A DNA stretch of 64,000 nt from Microbacterium esteraromaticum (GTDB lineage: Bacteria > Actinomycetota > Actinomycetes > Actinomycetales > Microbacteriaceae): the NCBI RefSeq assembly GCF_014084045.1, contig NZ_CP043732.1, positions 620,001-684,000 of the forward strand. The letters are read 5' to 3'. The position numbers and the translations under genes were made by a program. The notes beneath the pieces were generated by a model. The model did not search any database. It was not told where the DNA came from and saw only the letters and a program-made list of their open reading frames with translations. Shown here in pieces: positions 53,502-62,397 of this stretch. Numbering within the stretch: the first letter of the stretch is position 1; every line of letters starts with the position of its first letter.

Positions 53502-54932
53502 TCAGTCGAGCGCGGTCATCACGTGCTTGATGCGCGTGTAGTCGTCGAAGCCGTACTGCGAGAGGTCCTTGCCGTACCCCGAGTGCTTGAACCCGCCGTG
53601 CGGCATGTCCGACACGAACGGGATGTGGGTGTTGACCCACACGCAGCCGAAGTCGAGGTCGCGAGTGAAGCGCATCGCGCGGACGTGGTCGCGGGTGAAG
53701 ACCGACGCGGCCAGCGCGTAGCGCACGCCGTTGGCCATCTCGAGCGCATCGTCGTCGGTCTCGAACGACTGCACGGTGAGCACGGGACCGAAGACCTCGT
53801 TCTGCACGGCCTCGTCGTCCTGCCGCATGCCCGAGACGATGGTCGGCTCGAAGAAGTATCCCTTCTCGCCCTGGCGCTTCCCGCCGGTCTCGATCTTCGC
53901 GTGCGAGGGAAGTCGATCGACGAAGCCCTGCACCTGAGCCAGCTGCGCGGCGCTGGAGAGCGGTCCGTACAGCACGCCCTCCTCGTGCGGTCCGCCGGTG
54001 CGCGCGTGCGTCTTGGTGCGCTCGACCAGGGCGCTCACGAGCCTGTCGTGCACCGACGAATGCGCGATCACGCGGGTCGCGGCGGTGCAGTCCTGCCCGG
54101 CGTTGAAGAACGCCGCGGTGACGATGGCCTCCACGGCCTTGTCGAGAGACGCGTCGTCGAAGACGATCGCAGGCGCCTTGCCGCCGAGCTCGAGGTGCAC
54201 GCGCTTGAGGTCGTCAGCCGCAGACGACGCGACCGCCATGCCCGCGCGCACCGACCCCGTGATGGCGACCATCTGCGGCACGGGGTGGGCGACGAGGGCT
54301 GCCCCGGTGTCGCGGGCGCCGAGCACGACGTTCAGCGTGCCGGCAGGGGTGTGCTCGGCGACGATCTCGGCGAGCAGCAGCGTCGAGAGCGGGGTCGACT
54401 CGGCGGGCTTGAGCACGACGGTGTTGCCCGCGGCGAGCGCGGGCGCGATCTTCCAGACCGCCATGTTGAGCGGGTAGTTCCACGGGGTGACCTGGCCAAT
54501 CACGCCGATCGGCTCACGGCGCACGTACGAGGTGTGCCCGGCGGCGTACTCGCCGGCGGCGCGCCCTTCGAGGCTGCGGGCGGCCCCAGCGAAGAAGCGC
54601 AGCTGGTCGATCGACTGCTCGATCTCATCGACGACGAGTGTCGCGCGGGGCTTGCCGGTGTCCCTCGATTCCAGGTCTGCGAACTCCTCGGCGCGGGATG
54701 CCATGGCATCCGCGATCCGGAACAGCGCGAGCTGCCGCTCGGCGGGCGTCTTGTCGCGCCAGATGGGGAATGCGGCGGCTGCGGCCGCGTATGCCGCGTC
54801 GAGGTCGTGCTGGTCGGACAATGGGATGCGCCCGTACACCTCTTCGGTCGCCGGGTCGATGAGGTCGAGGGTGCCGGTGCCGTGGGCGTCCCGCCGGGAT
54901 CCGCCGATGTGGTTCTGCAGCGTCGTTGCCAT
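53502..54932 (-). CDS. gamma-aminobutyraldehyde dehydrogenase-type aldehyde dehydrogenase
   Basis: A 476-residue NAD-dependent aldehyde dehydrogenase. The family blocks are IGQVTPWNYPLNM (cofactor), HLELGGKAP (catalytic Glu), NAGQDCTAATR (catalytic Cys) and EVFGPVLTVQ. The subgroup resembles PatD/gamma-aminobutyraldehyde dehydrogenases of putrescine degradation, and the neighbouring PuuB-like oxidase and Lrp regulator support that. The ATG at 54932 begins the conserved chain. The substrate is inferred. Confidence 0.87.
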   Translation of the reverse strand: MATTLQNHIGGSRRDAHGTGTLDLIDPATEEVYGRIPLSDQHDLDAAYAAAAAAFPIWRDKTPAERQLALFRIADAMASRAEEFADLESRDTGKPRATLVVDEIEQSIDQLRFFAGAARSLEGRAAGEYAAGHTSYVRREPIGVIGQVTPWNYPLNMAVWKIAPALAAGNTVVLKPAESTPLSTLLLAEIVAEHTPAGTLNVVLGARDTGAALVAHPVPQMVAITGSVRAGMAVASSAADDLKRVHLELGGKAPAIVFDDASLDKAVEAIVTAAFFNAGQDCTAATRVIAHSSVHDRLVSALVERTKTHARTGGPHEEGVLYGPLSSAAQLAQVQGFVDRLPSHAKIETGGKRQGEKGYFFEPTIVSGMRQDDEAVQNEVFGPVLTVQSFETDDDALEMANGVRYALAASVFTRDHVRAMRFTRDLDFGCVWVNTHIPFVSDMPHGGFKHSGYGKDLSQYGFDDYTRIKHVMTALD

Positions 54933-54963
54933 GCGGCCATCTAACCAGGGTTCCTGCGGATTC

Positions 54964-55011
54964 AGAAGTTTTCTCGCTGATCTTCTACGAATACGGTTGC
55001 GAAAGCCGTAT
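54964..55011. promoter_or_regulatory. paired inverted repeats upstream of the lrp-like gene
   Basis: AGAAG-N13-CTTCT (54964-54986) and ATACGG-N9-CCGTAT (54991-55011) lie side by side in the 99-bp gap between the ALDH and Lrp genes. They are plausible Lrp-type sites that could regulate both divergent genes. Confidence 0.4.
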
Positions 55012-55031
55012 CAGCATGCCAGGATCAGCAC

Positions 55032-55499
55032 ATGAGCGACAAGGCGAAGACCCCCGCGCTGGACGATGTCTCGAAGCAGATCATCGAGATGCTGCAACGG
55101 GACGGCCGGCGCCCGTACGCCGACATCGGACGCGCCGTCGGGCTCAGCGAGGCAGCCGTGCGCCAGCGCGTGCAGCGGCTCACCGACGCCGGGGTCATCC
55201 AGATCGTCGCCGTCACCGACCCGCGCCAGATGGGCTTCTCACGGATGGCGATGATCGGCATCCGCACCTCCGGCGACCCGCGTGAGGTCGCCGAGGCGGT
55301 GAAGGAGTTCGACGAGATCGCCTACCTCGTCGTGACCCTCGGCACCTTCGATGTGCTCGCCGAGGCGGTCTGCGAGAGCGACGAGGATCTTCTCGAGCTC
55401 GTCGCCACCCGCGTGCGCGCCATCCCGGGCGTCGAGCACACCGAGTGCCTCATCTACGCCGGTCTGCACAAGGACTTCTACAACTGGGGTACGCGCTGA
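55032..55499 (+). CDS. Lrp/AsnC-family transcriptional regulator
   Basis: A 155-residue feast/famine regulator. The HTH spans about residues 13-55 (ISKQ-like start, DGRRPYADIGRAVGLSEAAV, RVQRLTDAGVIQIVAVTDP), followed by the RAM ligand domain (EVAEAVKEFDEIAYLVVTLG, GVEHTECLIY). Such regulators usually control adjacent amine or amino-acid degradation. CAGGAT ends 6 bases before the ATG at 55032, a leaderless start. It is divergent from the ALDH gene and precedes the PuuB-like gene. Confidence 0.9.
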   Translation: MSDKAKTPALDDVSKQIIEMLQRDGRRPYADIGRAVGLSEAAVRQRVQRLTDAGVIQIVAVTDPRQMGFSRMAMIGIRTSGDPREVAEAVKEFDEIAYLVVTLGTFDVLAEAVCESDEDLLELVATRVRAIPGVEHTECLIYAGLHKDFYNWGTR

Positions 55500-55537
55500 T
55501 CCGCAGCGCCGCGTCCCACTGAAACGAGACGACACCC

Positions 55538-56935
55538 ATGGGCACCACTGTGTTCGAGCGCGCGCGTCCGCGCGACAGCGTCATCGACGACTCCCTGCGC
55601 CACACCGCGCACTCCGTCTTCTGGCTCGATGGCATCGACCGCCCCTCCTACCCGCCGCTGACGGCCGGCACCCATGCCGACCTGGTGATCGTCGGAGCCG
55701 GGTACGCCGGGCTGTGGACGGCCGTGCGCGCCAAGGAGCGCGACCCGCAGCGCTCTGTCGTCGTTCTCGAGGCCGCGCGGGTCGGGTGGGCGGCGTCCGG
55801 GCGCAACGGCGGCTTCTGCGAGGCCAGCCTCACGCACGGATACGAGAACGGCCTGAGCCGCTGGCCCGACGAGATGGACCGGCTGCAGCGACTCGGGCTC
55901 CAGAACCTCGACGGCATCGAGGAGTCGGTCGAGCGCTACGGCATGGACGTCGACTGGGAGCGCACCGGCCAGCTGGCCGTCGCGACCGAGCCGCATCAGA
56001 TCGAGTGGATGGATGGCGAGGGCTTCCTCGATCAGGACGCCGTGCGCGCCGAAGTGCACTCCCCCACCTACCTGGCGGGCAACTGGGATCAGGACGGCTG
56101 CGCGATGATCCACCCCGCGAAGCTCGCGATCGAGCTCGCACGCGTGGCGACCGAGCTGGGCGTCGTCATCTACGAGCAGAGCCGCGTCACGGGCATCAGC
56201 GGCAGCGGGAGGCAGACGGTCGCCGTCGCCGGCGGCGCGAGCGTCACCGCCGACCACGTCGCGCTCGCCACCAACGTGTTCCCCTCGCTGCTCAAGCGCA
56301 ACCGCCTCATGACCGTGCCGGTGTACGACTACGCGCTGATGACCGAGCCGCTCACCTCCGAGCAGTACGACGCGATCGGGTGGAAGCAGCGCCAGGGCCT
56401 CGCCGACAGCGCCAACCAGTTCCACTATTACCGGCTCAGCGCCGACAACCGCATCCTCTTCGGCGGCTACGACGCGATCTACCACTTCGGCGGCAAGGTG
56501 CGCGCCGAGTACGAGAACCGGCCCGAGAGCTTCCGCAGACTGGCATCGCATTTCTTCACGACGTTCCCGCAGCTCGAGGGGCTGAGGTTCACGCACCAGT
56601 GGGCCGGCGCCATCGACTCGTGCAGCCGCTTCTGCGCGTTCTTCGGCACCGCCCGAGGAGGCCGCGTGGCGTACGCCACGGGCTTCACGGGTCTCGGCGT
56701 CGGCGCGAGCCGCTTCGCCGCCGACGTCATGCTCGATCAGCTCGCGGGTCTCGACACCGAGCGCACCCGCCTCGAGATGGTGCGCACCAGGCCCATCCCC
56801 TTCCCGCCCGAGCCCGCCGCGGCGATCGGCGTCAACCTCGTGCGCAGGTCGATGGACCGCGCCGACCACAACGAGGGCCGGCGCAACCTGCTGCTCAAGG
56901 CGCTCGATGCGGTCGGGATGGGGTTCGACTCGTGA
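55538..56935 (+). CDS. FAD-dependent amine oxidoreductase (PuuB-like)
   Basis: A 465-residue DAO-family flavoenzyme. The Rossmann FAD motif is ADLVIVGAGYAGLWTAVRAK (about residues 48-67), followed by SGRNGGFCEASLTHG and a C-terminal FAD segment YATGFTGLGVGASRFAADV. It resembles gamma-glutamylputrescine oxidases, which release an aldehyde for the adjacent ALDH. No gamma-glutamyl ligase lies in the window, so putrescine specificity is inferred. The stop overlaps the cupin GTG start. Confidence 0.82.
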   Translation: MGTTVFERARPRDSVIDDSLRHTAHSVFWLDGIDRPSYPPLTAGTHADLVIVGAGYAGLWTAVRAKERDPQRSVVVLEAARVGWAASGRNGGFCEASLTHGYENGLSRWPDEMDRLQRLGLQNLDGIEESVERYGMDVDWERTGQLAVATEPHQIEWMDGEGFLDQDAVRAEVHSPTYLAGNWDQDGCAMIHPAKLAIELARVATELGVVIYEQSRVTGISGSGRQTVAVAGGASVTADHVALATNVFPSLLKRNRLMTVPVYDYALMTEPLTSEQYDAIGWKQRQGLADSANQFHYYRLSADNRILFGGYDAIYHFGGKVRAEYENRPESFRRLASHFFTTFPQLEGLRFTHQWAGAIDSCSRFCAFFGTARGGRVAYATGFTGLGVGASRFAADVMLDQLAGLDTERTRLEMVRTRPIPFPPEPAAAIGVNLVRRSMDRADHNEGRRNLLLKALDAVGMGFDS

Positions 56936-57285
56936 GCCTGCCGCTGGATGCGGCAGGAGCGGTGACGGATGCCCTGCAGCCGGCGTTGACGCATGACACA
57001 CTGCCCGCGGAGGTCGTCCGCGCGGGGTCGCCCGGCACGGGCATCCGGGAGCTGGGCACTTTCGGCGGCCTCGACCTGGGCATCTGGGAGATGACCGAGG
57101 GCGCCGCGGTCGACACCGAGGCCGATGAGGTGTTCATCGTGCTCGCCGGCAGCGCACGGGTCGACTTCATCGAACCCTCCCTGCCGTCGATCGAGGTGCG
57201 CGCCGGGTCGGTCGTGCGGCTCGCCGAGGGCATGCAGACCCTCTGGACCGTGCGCGAGACCCTCCGCAAGGTGTACATCGCCTGA
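56932..57285 (+). CDS. cupin-domain protein (DUF861 type)
   Basis: A 117-residue cupin. The beta-barrel motifs are visible as DLGIWEMTEGAAVDTEADEVFIVLAG (first cupin motif, Glu and His-poor) and IEVRAGSVVRLAEGMQTLWTV (second motif). DUF861 cupins often lie next to amine or ureide degradation genes; the ligand is unknown. The GTG at 56932 overlaps the oxidoreductase stop, so both belong to one operon. Palindrome array C follows. Confidence 0.8.
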   Translation: MSLPLDAAGAVTDALQPALTHDTLPAEVVRAGSPGTGIRELGTFGGLDLGIWEMTEGAAVDTEADEVFIVLAGSARVDFIEPSLPSIEVRAGSVVRLAEGMQTLWTVRETLRKVYIA

Positions 57286-57615
57286 TCGGCGCGCCGCCGG
57301 GCGCGCCGCCGCACGCCGCCGCCGGATGGGAAACGCCGGTGCGCGGCATCCGGCACCGGCGTTTCCCGTCTGTCACCCACGCGATGAGATGGAAAACACC
57401 GGCAGGAGGCCTCGTTCACCGGCGTTTCCCGTCCGACCGCCCCGTGGCCGAGCGAGCCCGGGGCGTGCGAGCCCGGGGCGTGCGAGCCCGGGGCGTGCGA
57501 GCGCGCGGCGTGCGAGCCCGGGGCGTGCGACCCCGGGACGTACGGGCACCGGGGCCGTACGACCGCCGGGGCGTGCGAGCACGGGGCCGCGCCACACGGG
57601 GCGTGGTGCACGCTG
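57286..57615. repeat. intergenic region with palindrome array C and a 15-bp tandem array
   Basis: Units of the palindrome family lie at 57323-57372 and 57386-57435 (63-bp period). From 57453 the unit CGAGCCCGGGGCGTG repeats at 57453, 57468, 57483, 57498 (variant), 57513 and 57528 (variant), then decays to about 57600. The region separates the convergent cupin and PucR genes. No gene was identified in it. Confidence 0.88.
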
Positions 57616-59178
57616 TCAGCCGCGGGCCAGCAGGGCCAGGTGCAGGGCCGCGAGGGTCTCGCCGTCGTCGAGATCGGCGCCGAGGAGGTCGGAGATCACC
57701 GCGAGGCGCTGATAGAACACCGAGCGCGAGAGGTGCGAGGCGGATGCCGCCGCCGTGCGACTGCCGGGGTGCGCGACCACCGCGCCGAGCACTCGCACAA
57801 GGTCGCCCTGGTGCTGCTCGTCATGCCGGATCAGCGGGGCGAGCAGCCGCTCGCTGTGCTCTTGAAGGCGGTGATCGCCGCCGAGCTCCGTCACGAGTCG
57901 GGTGAGCGGCCGGTCGTCGACCCGCCGCACCTCGCCCGCCCGCAGTCGCGCGGCGAGCAGACGGGTCGGACGGACGGATGCCAGCAGCTGAGCGACCGTG
58001 GTGACCTCCGGCCCCACGGCGAGCCCGACGCCGGCCGCCTGCGCCGCTCGCGCCAGAGCCTCGGAGCGCAGGGAGGTCTTCGCCGACACGAGCATCATGC
58101 CGGCCCCGTCGTGCACGGCCCCGAGTGCTCGCACCGCACCGCGGTCGGCGCCGGCGTCCGCACTGATCGCGGCGATCAGGGCATCCATCGTCTTCGCGTC
58201 CGCCGTCTCGACGCCCGTCGCCAGGAGCACGCTGAGCACCCGCCCGCGCACCGGGAGCCCTGCGGCCTGCAGGCGTGCGGCGACATCGTCCTCGCCCGTG
58301 TGACGACCGCTCAGCACCGCGTCGACCAGCTCGCGGGCAGGCAGCGCCGCCCACTCGCCGGGGCCGTCGGCGAGCCGCGCGAGCGCGAGCGCGGTCGCGG
58401 CGAGCTGCAGCACAGTCGTGCGCCCGGCCGGATGCTCCTCCCCCGGCAGCGCGACGAGAGTGCCCCACCGCGCGCCGCGGGCCTCGACCGCAACGGCGAG
58501 CATGCCGACACCAGCGCGCGAGCGCGCCGCCCAGTCGGCGAGCACGTCGTGGGCCTGGGCGCCCCACAGCTCGGCCGTGACCACCTCGCGGCCCAGGGTC
58601 TCGAGCACGACCGGAGCCCCGAGAGCCTGGGCGGCGGCCTGCACGACGGTGTCCGCGGGGGCACCGCGCAGCGTGAGTCCGGTGAACAGCTCGTGCAGCC
58701 GCTGCCGCTCCTGCAGCGCTTCGAGCTGACCCGAGATGATGCGCCGATGCACGGCCTCTGTGACCGTGACGAACTTGACCACGCGCTCCAGCGCGATCAG
58801 GGCCAGCCCGCGCGCACGGCAGGCGGCGACCAATGCGGGAGGGGCGACCGGAAAGCGGGCGCCGAGTTCGAGCACGATGCCGGCGACTCCCGCCTCGGCG
58901 AGGCTCGATGCCACCGCGCGCAGCGCCGCATCCGTGCCGCTCCACCCGGCAGCCGTCGTCAGCAGCAGCTCTCCGCCGTCGAGCAGACCGGCGACCTCGG
59001 CACTGTCGGAGACGTGCACCCAGCGCACGCGCGCGTCGAGAGCGGGGCCTCCGACCAGCACCTGCGGATCGCCGCGCACGAGCATCCCGGCGTCGAGCAC
59101 GTCACGCAGACGCGGCAGTCCGACGGCGTCCGGACGATCTGTCCGAACGCGGTCATCTTCCGGACGCTCTGCACCCAT
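57616..59178 (-). CDS. PucR-family transcriptional regulator
   Basis: A 520-residue activator. The N-terminal PucR domain covers about residues 20-150 (LLDGGELLLTTAAGWSGTD, GVAGIVLELG), a GGDEF-like middle follows, and the C-terminal HTH_30 region ends SRTAAASASHLSRSVFYQRL. This family controls purine, GABA or amino-acid degradation genes. CAGGAT lies 6 bases before the ATG at 59178, which is why that start is chosen over one at 59262. It is divergent from the CoA-acylating dehydrogenase gene and presumably regulates it. Confidence 0.88.
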   Translation of the reverse strand: MGAERPEDDRVRTDRPDAVGLPRLRDVLDAGMLVRGDPQVLVGGPALDARVRWVHVSDSAEVAGLLDGGELLLTTAAGWSGTDAALRAVASSLAEAGVAGIVLELGARFPVAPPALVAACRARGLALIALERVVKFVTVTEAVHRRIISGQLEALQERQRLHELFTGLTLRGAPADTVVQAAAQALGAPVVLETLGREVVTAELWGAQAHDVLADWAARSRAGVGMLAVAVEARGARWGTLVALPGEEHPAGRTTVLQLAATALALARLADGPGEWAALPARELVDAVLSGRHTGEDDVAARLQAAGLPVRGRVLSVLLATGVETADAKTMDALIAAISADAGADRGAVRALGAVHDGAGMMLVSAKTSLRSEALARAAQAAGVGLAVGPEVTTVAQLLASVRPTRLLAARLRAGEVRRVDDRPLTRLVTELGGDHRLQEHSERLLAPLIRHDEQHQGDLVRVLGAVVAHPGSRTAAASASHLSRSVFYQRLAVISDLLGADLDDGETLAALHLALLARG

Positions 59179-59276
59179 GCATCCATCCTGCCCGCTGAGA
59201 TCATGGGAATCCAGCCAGAGGGCCGTCTCGGTCAGTCTGTGCGACCGACCCCGCATCTTCACCGAGGAGCATCTTC

Positions 59277-60761
59277 GTGACCACGATCCGTCACTTCATC
59301 GACGGCGCAGAGACCGGCGCCGCCGACCGCACCCTGCCTGTCTACAACCCGGCCACCGGCGAGGCGCACCGCCAGGTCGCCGCCGCCTCCGTGCAGGAGG
59401 TCGAGCAGGCGATCGCGTCGGCCAAGGCCGCGCAGACCGCGTGGCGGGCATCCAGCCTGATCAAGCGAGCCGATGTGTTCTTCCGCCTGCGTCAGATCCT
59501 CGCCGAGCGCACCGACGAGCTCGCCGCGATCGTCACCAGCGAGCACGGCAAGGTGCTCTCCGACGCCGCCGGCGAGGTCTCGCGCGGCATCGAGAACGTC
59601 GAGTTCGCGGCGGGCCTGCTGCACCACCTCAAGGGCGAGCGCGCCGAGCAGGTCGCGCGCGGCGTCGACGTGCACTCGGTCAAGCAGCCGGTCGGCGTCG
59701 TCGCCTGCATCACCCCGTTCAACTTCCCCGTGATGGTGCCGCTGTGGATGGTCGCCTCGGCCATCGCATGCGGCAACTCCGTCGTGCTCAAGCCCAGCGA
59801 GAAGGACCCGTCGGCGGCGATCTGGCTCGCCAAGGCGTTCCAGGAGGCGGGCCTCCCCGACGGCGTGCTCAACGTCGTGAACGGAGACAAGGCCGCCGTC
59901 GACACGCTGCTCGACTCGACCGACATCGGCGCCGTCAGCTTCGTCGGCTCCACCCCCATCGCGAAGTCGATCTACGAGCGCGCCTCGGCGAACGGCAAGC
60001 GCGTGCAGGCCCTCGGCGGAGCCAAGAACCACATGGTCGTCATGCCGGACGCCGACCTCGACGGCGCAGCGGCGGCAGCCATCTCGGCCGCGTACGGCTC
60101 GGCCGGCGAGCGCTGCATGGCCGTGTCGGTACTCGTCGCCGTCGGCGACATCGCCGACGATCTGGTCGAGGGCATCCGCAGCCGGATGGCCGACCTGCGC
60201 ATCGGCGACGGCACCGACCCGTCGAGCGAGATGGGGCCGCTGATCACCCGCGAGCACCGCGACAAGGTCGCCTCCTACGTGGCGGGCGCCGCCGCCGAGG
60301 GCGCGACGGTGGTCGTCGACGGCACGCAGAAGCGCTTCGACGGCGACGGCTTCTTCACCGGGGTCTCGCTGCTCGACCACGTGCGCCCCGGCATGAAGGT
60401 GTACGAGGACGAGATCTTCGGACCTGTGCTGTCGGTCGTGCGCGTCGAGACCTACGCAGAGGCTGTCGAGCTGATCAACGCCAACGCGTTCGGCAACGGC
60501 ACCGCGATCTTCACCCGCGACGGCGGCACCGCCCGCCAGTTCGAGTTCGACATCGAGGTCGGCATGGTGGGCGTCAACGTGCCGATCCCCGTGCCGGTCG
60601 GCGCGTTCTCGTTCGGCGGGTGGAAGAACTCGCTGTTCGGCGACTCACACATCTACGGCCCCGAGTCGATCAGCTTCTACACGCGCTCCAAGGTCGTCAC
60701 CACCCGCTGGCCCGACCACACGCCGGCACAGGTCGACCTGGGCTTCCCGAGCAACCACTGA
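59277..60761 (+). CDS. mmsA: CoA-acylating methylmalonate/malonate-semialdehyde dehydrogenase
   Basis: A 494-residue ALDH-superfamily enzyme that oxidises malonate or methylmalonate semialdehyde to acetyl- or propionyl-CoA. The catalytic Cys280 lies in GSAGERCMAVS. The general-base Glu of ordinary ALDHs is replaced in ALGGAKNHMVV (Asn), a hallmark of the CoA-dependent group. ITPFNFPVMVPLWM and EIFGPVLSVVR are the other family blocks. The GTG at 59277 starts a two-gene operon with the aminotransferase. The malonate-semialdehyde route suggests beta-alanine use. Confidence 0.9.
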   Translation: MTTIRHFIDGAETGAADRTLPVYNPATGEAHRQVAAASVQEVEQAIASAKAAQTAWRASSLIKRADVFFRLRQILAERTDELAAIVTSEHGKVLSDAAGEVSRGIENVEFAAGLLHHLKGERAEQVARGVDVHSVKQPVGVVACITPFNFPVMVPLWMVASAIACGNSVVLKPSEKDPSAAIWLAKAFQEAGLPDGVLNVVNGDKAAVDTLLDSTDIGAVSFVGSTPIAKSIYERASANGKRVQALGGAKNHMVVMPDADLDGAAAAAISAAYGSAGERCMAVSVLVAVGDIADDLVEGIRSRMADLRIGDGTDPSSEMGPLITREHRDKVASYVAGAAAEGATVVVDGTQKRFDGDGFFTGVSLLDHVRPGMKVYEDEIFGPVLSVVRVETYAEAVELINANAFGNGTAIFTRDGGTARQFEFDIEVGMVGVNVPIPVPVGAFSFGGWKNSLFGDSHIYGPESISFYTRSKVVTTRWPDHTPAQVDLGFPSNH

Positions 60762-60773
60762 GGATCCACGATC

Positions 60774-62159
60774 ATGACCGAGTACACCGATCGCCGCGGC
60801 GCGACGCACGCGCTGCCTGCGCCCGAGGCAGAGGCGCAGGTGCGCGCCGACGACCGCGCGCACGTCTTCCACTCCTGGAGCGCACAGGCGCTCATCGACC
60901 CGGTGCCGATCGCGGCGGGCCAGGGCTCGACCTTCTGGGATTACGCGGGCGCCGAGTATCTCGATTTCGCCAGCCAGCTGGTCAACCTGAACCTCGGGCA
61001 CCAGCATCCTGATCTCGTCGCCGCCGTGCAGCAGCAGGCGGGACGTCTCGCGACCATCCAGCCGTCGGTCGCGAACGACGTGCGCGGCGAGCTCGCCCGC
61101 CTCATCGCCGGCGTCGCGCCCGAGGGCCTCGACAAGGTGTTCTTCACCAACGGAGGCGCCGAGGCGAACGAGTACGCGGTGCGTCTCGCGCGCCAGTCGA
61201 CCGGCCGCCGCAAGGTGCTCTCGATGTACCGCAGCTACCACGGCTCGACCTCGACGGCGATCTCGCTGACCGGCGACCCGCGGCGCTGGGCCAACGACGT
61301 GAACGACAGCGGCGCGGTGCGGTTCTTCGGGCCGTACCTCTACCGCTCGCCGTTCCACTCCGAGACCCCCGAGCAGGAGACCGAGCGGGCGCTGGCGCAC
61401 CTCGAGCAGACGATCCTGCTCGAGGGGCCGTCGACCATCGCGGCGATCATCATCGAGTCGGTCGTCGGCACCAACGGCGTGCTCGTGCCGCCGCCCGGAT
61501 ATCTGCAGGGGGTGCGCGAGCTCTGCGACCGGCACGGCATCGTGTACATCGCAGACGAGGTCATGGTCGGCTTCGGCCGCATGGGCGAGTGGTTCGCATT
61601 CCAGGCGTACGGCGGGCAGCCCGACCTCATCACCTTCGCCAAGGGCGTGAACTCGGGTTATGTGCCGCTGGGCGGCGTGGTGATCTCCGACCGCATCGCC
61701 GCGCACTTCGACACCACCCCGTTCGCGGGGGGTCTGACCTACTCGGGGCACCCGCTCGCGTGCGCCGCGGGTGTGGCGACATTCGAGGTCTTCGCGCGTG
61801 ACGGCATCCTCGAGCGAGTGCGCGACCTGGGCGAGCGCATCGTCGAGCCCACGCTGCGCTCGTGGGCCTCGACGCACCCCAGTGTGGGCGAGGTGCGCGG
61901 CCGCGGCCTGTTCTGGGCGGTCGAGCTCGTGCGCGACCGCGAGACCCGCGAGCCGCTGGTGCCCTTCAACGCCTCCGGTGCAGATGCCGCCCCCATGGGC
62001 GCGTTCACCGCGGCCGCGAAGAAGGCGGGCGTCTGGCCGTTCGTGCACTTCAACCGCACGCACATCGCCCCGCCGCTCGTGATCACCGAAGACGAGCTCG
62101 TGCGCGGCCTCGCGGCGATCGACGAGGCCCTCACTGCGGCCGACGCCCATACGGCCTGA
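60774..62159 (+). CDS. class III omega-amino acid aminotransferase
   Basis: A 461-residue PLP enzyme of aminotransferase class III. Recognisable pieces are FTNGGAEANEYAVRLAR, MYRSYHGSTSTA (PLP phosphate/ring contacts), IIIESVVGTNG, YIADEVMVGFGRMG (Asp contacting the PLP nitrogen) and ITFAKGVNSGYVPLGG with the Schiff-base Lys. Together with MmsA this would convert beta-alanine, or a similar omega-amino acid, through the semialdehyde to acyl-CoA. The specificity is inferred. It starts 12 bases after mmsA. Confidence 0.88.
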   Translation: MTEYTDRRGATHALPAPEAEAQVRADDRAHVFHSWSAQALIDPVPIAAGQGSTFWDYAGAEYLDFASQLVNLNLGHQHPDLVAAVQQQAGRLATIQPSVANDVRGELARLIAGVAPEGLDKVFFTNGGAEANEYAVRLARQSTGRRKVLSMYRSYHGSTSTAISLTGDPRRWANDVNDSGAVRFFGPYLYRSPFHSETPEQETERALAHLEQTILLEGPSTIAAIIIESVVGTNGVLVPPPGYLQGVRELCDRHGIVYIADEVMVGFGRMGEWFAFQAYGGQPDLITFAKGVNSGYVPLGGVVISDRIAAHFDTTPFAGGLTYSGHPLACAAGVATFEVFARDGILERVRDLGERIVEPTLRSWASTHPSVGEVRGRGLFWAVELVRDRETREPLVPFNASGADAAPMGAFTAAAKKAGVWPFVHFNRTHIAPPLVITEDELVRGLAAIDEALTAADAHTA

Positions 62160-62180
62160 CGGCTCCAGGACGGTTCCGGC

Positions 62181-62330
62181 CGGATGGGAAACGCCGGTGA
62201 GCGCGCGTGCTCACCGGCGTTTCCCGTCTGGTGCGGCGCGGTCCGGATGGGAAACGCCGGTTCCGGATGCCCCGCACCGGTGTTTTCCGTCTGGTGCGGC
62301 GGCGTCCGGATGGGGAACGCCGGTTCCGGA
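62181..62330. repeat. palindrome array D (two units and a half unit)
   Basis: Units at 62181-62230 and 62244-62293 and a left-half unit at 62307-62330 start exactly 63 bp apart. The linkers GTGCGGCGCGGTC and GTGCGGCGGCGTC are nearly identical. The array lies between the aminotransferase stop and the carboxylesterase promoter, all on the plus strand. Confidence 0.88.
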
Positions 62331-62385
62331 TAGGGTGTGCGATCAGCGGCGGCCGCGAGGGATGGGGCGCCTCGACCGGCCTGGC

Positions 62386-62391
62386 TACGCT
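62386..62391 (+). promoter_or_regulatory. -10 box TACGCT, leaderless promoter of the carboxylesterase
   Basis: TACGCT ends 6 bases before the GTG at 62398. The intervening GGAGCC is purine-rich at its start, so a weak ribosome-binding role cannot be ruled out. Confidence 0.5.
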
Positions 62392-62397
62392 GGAGCC

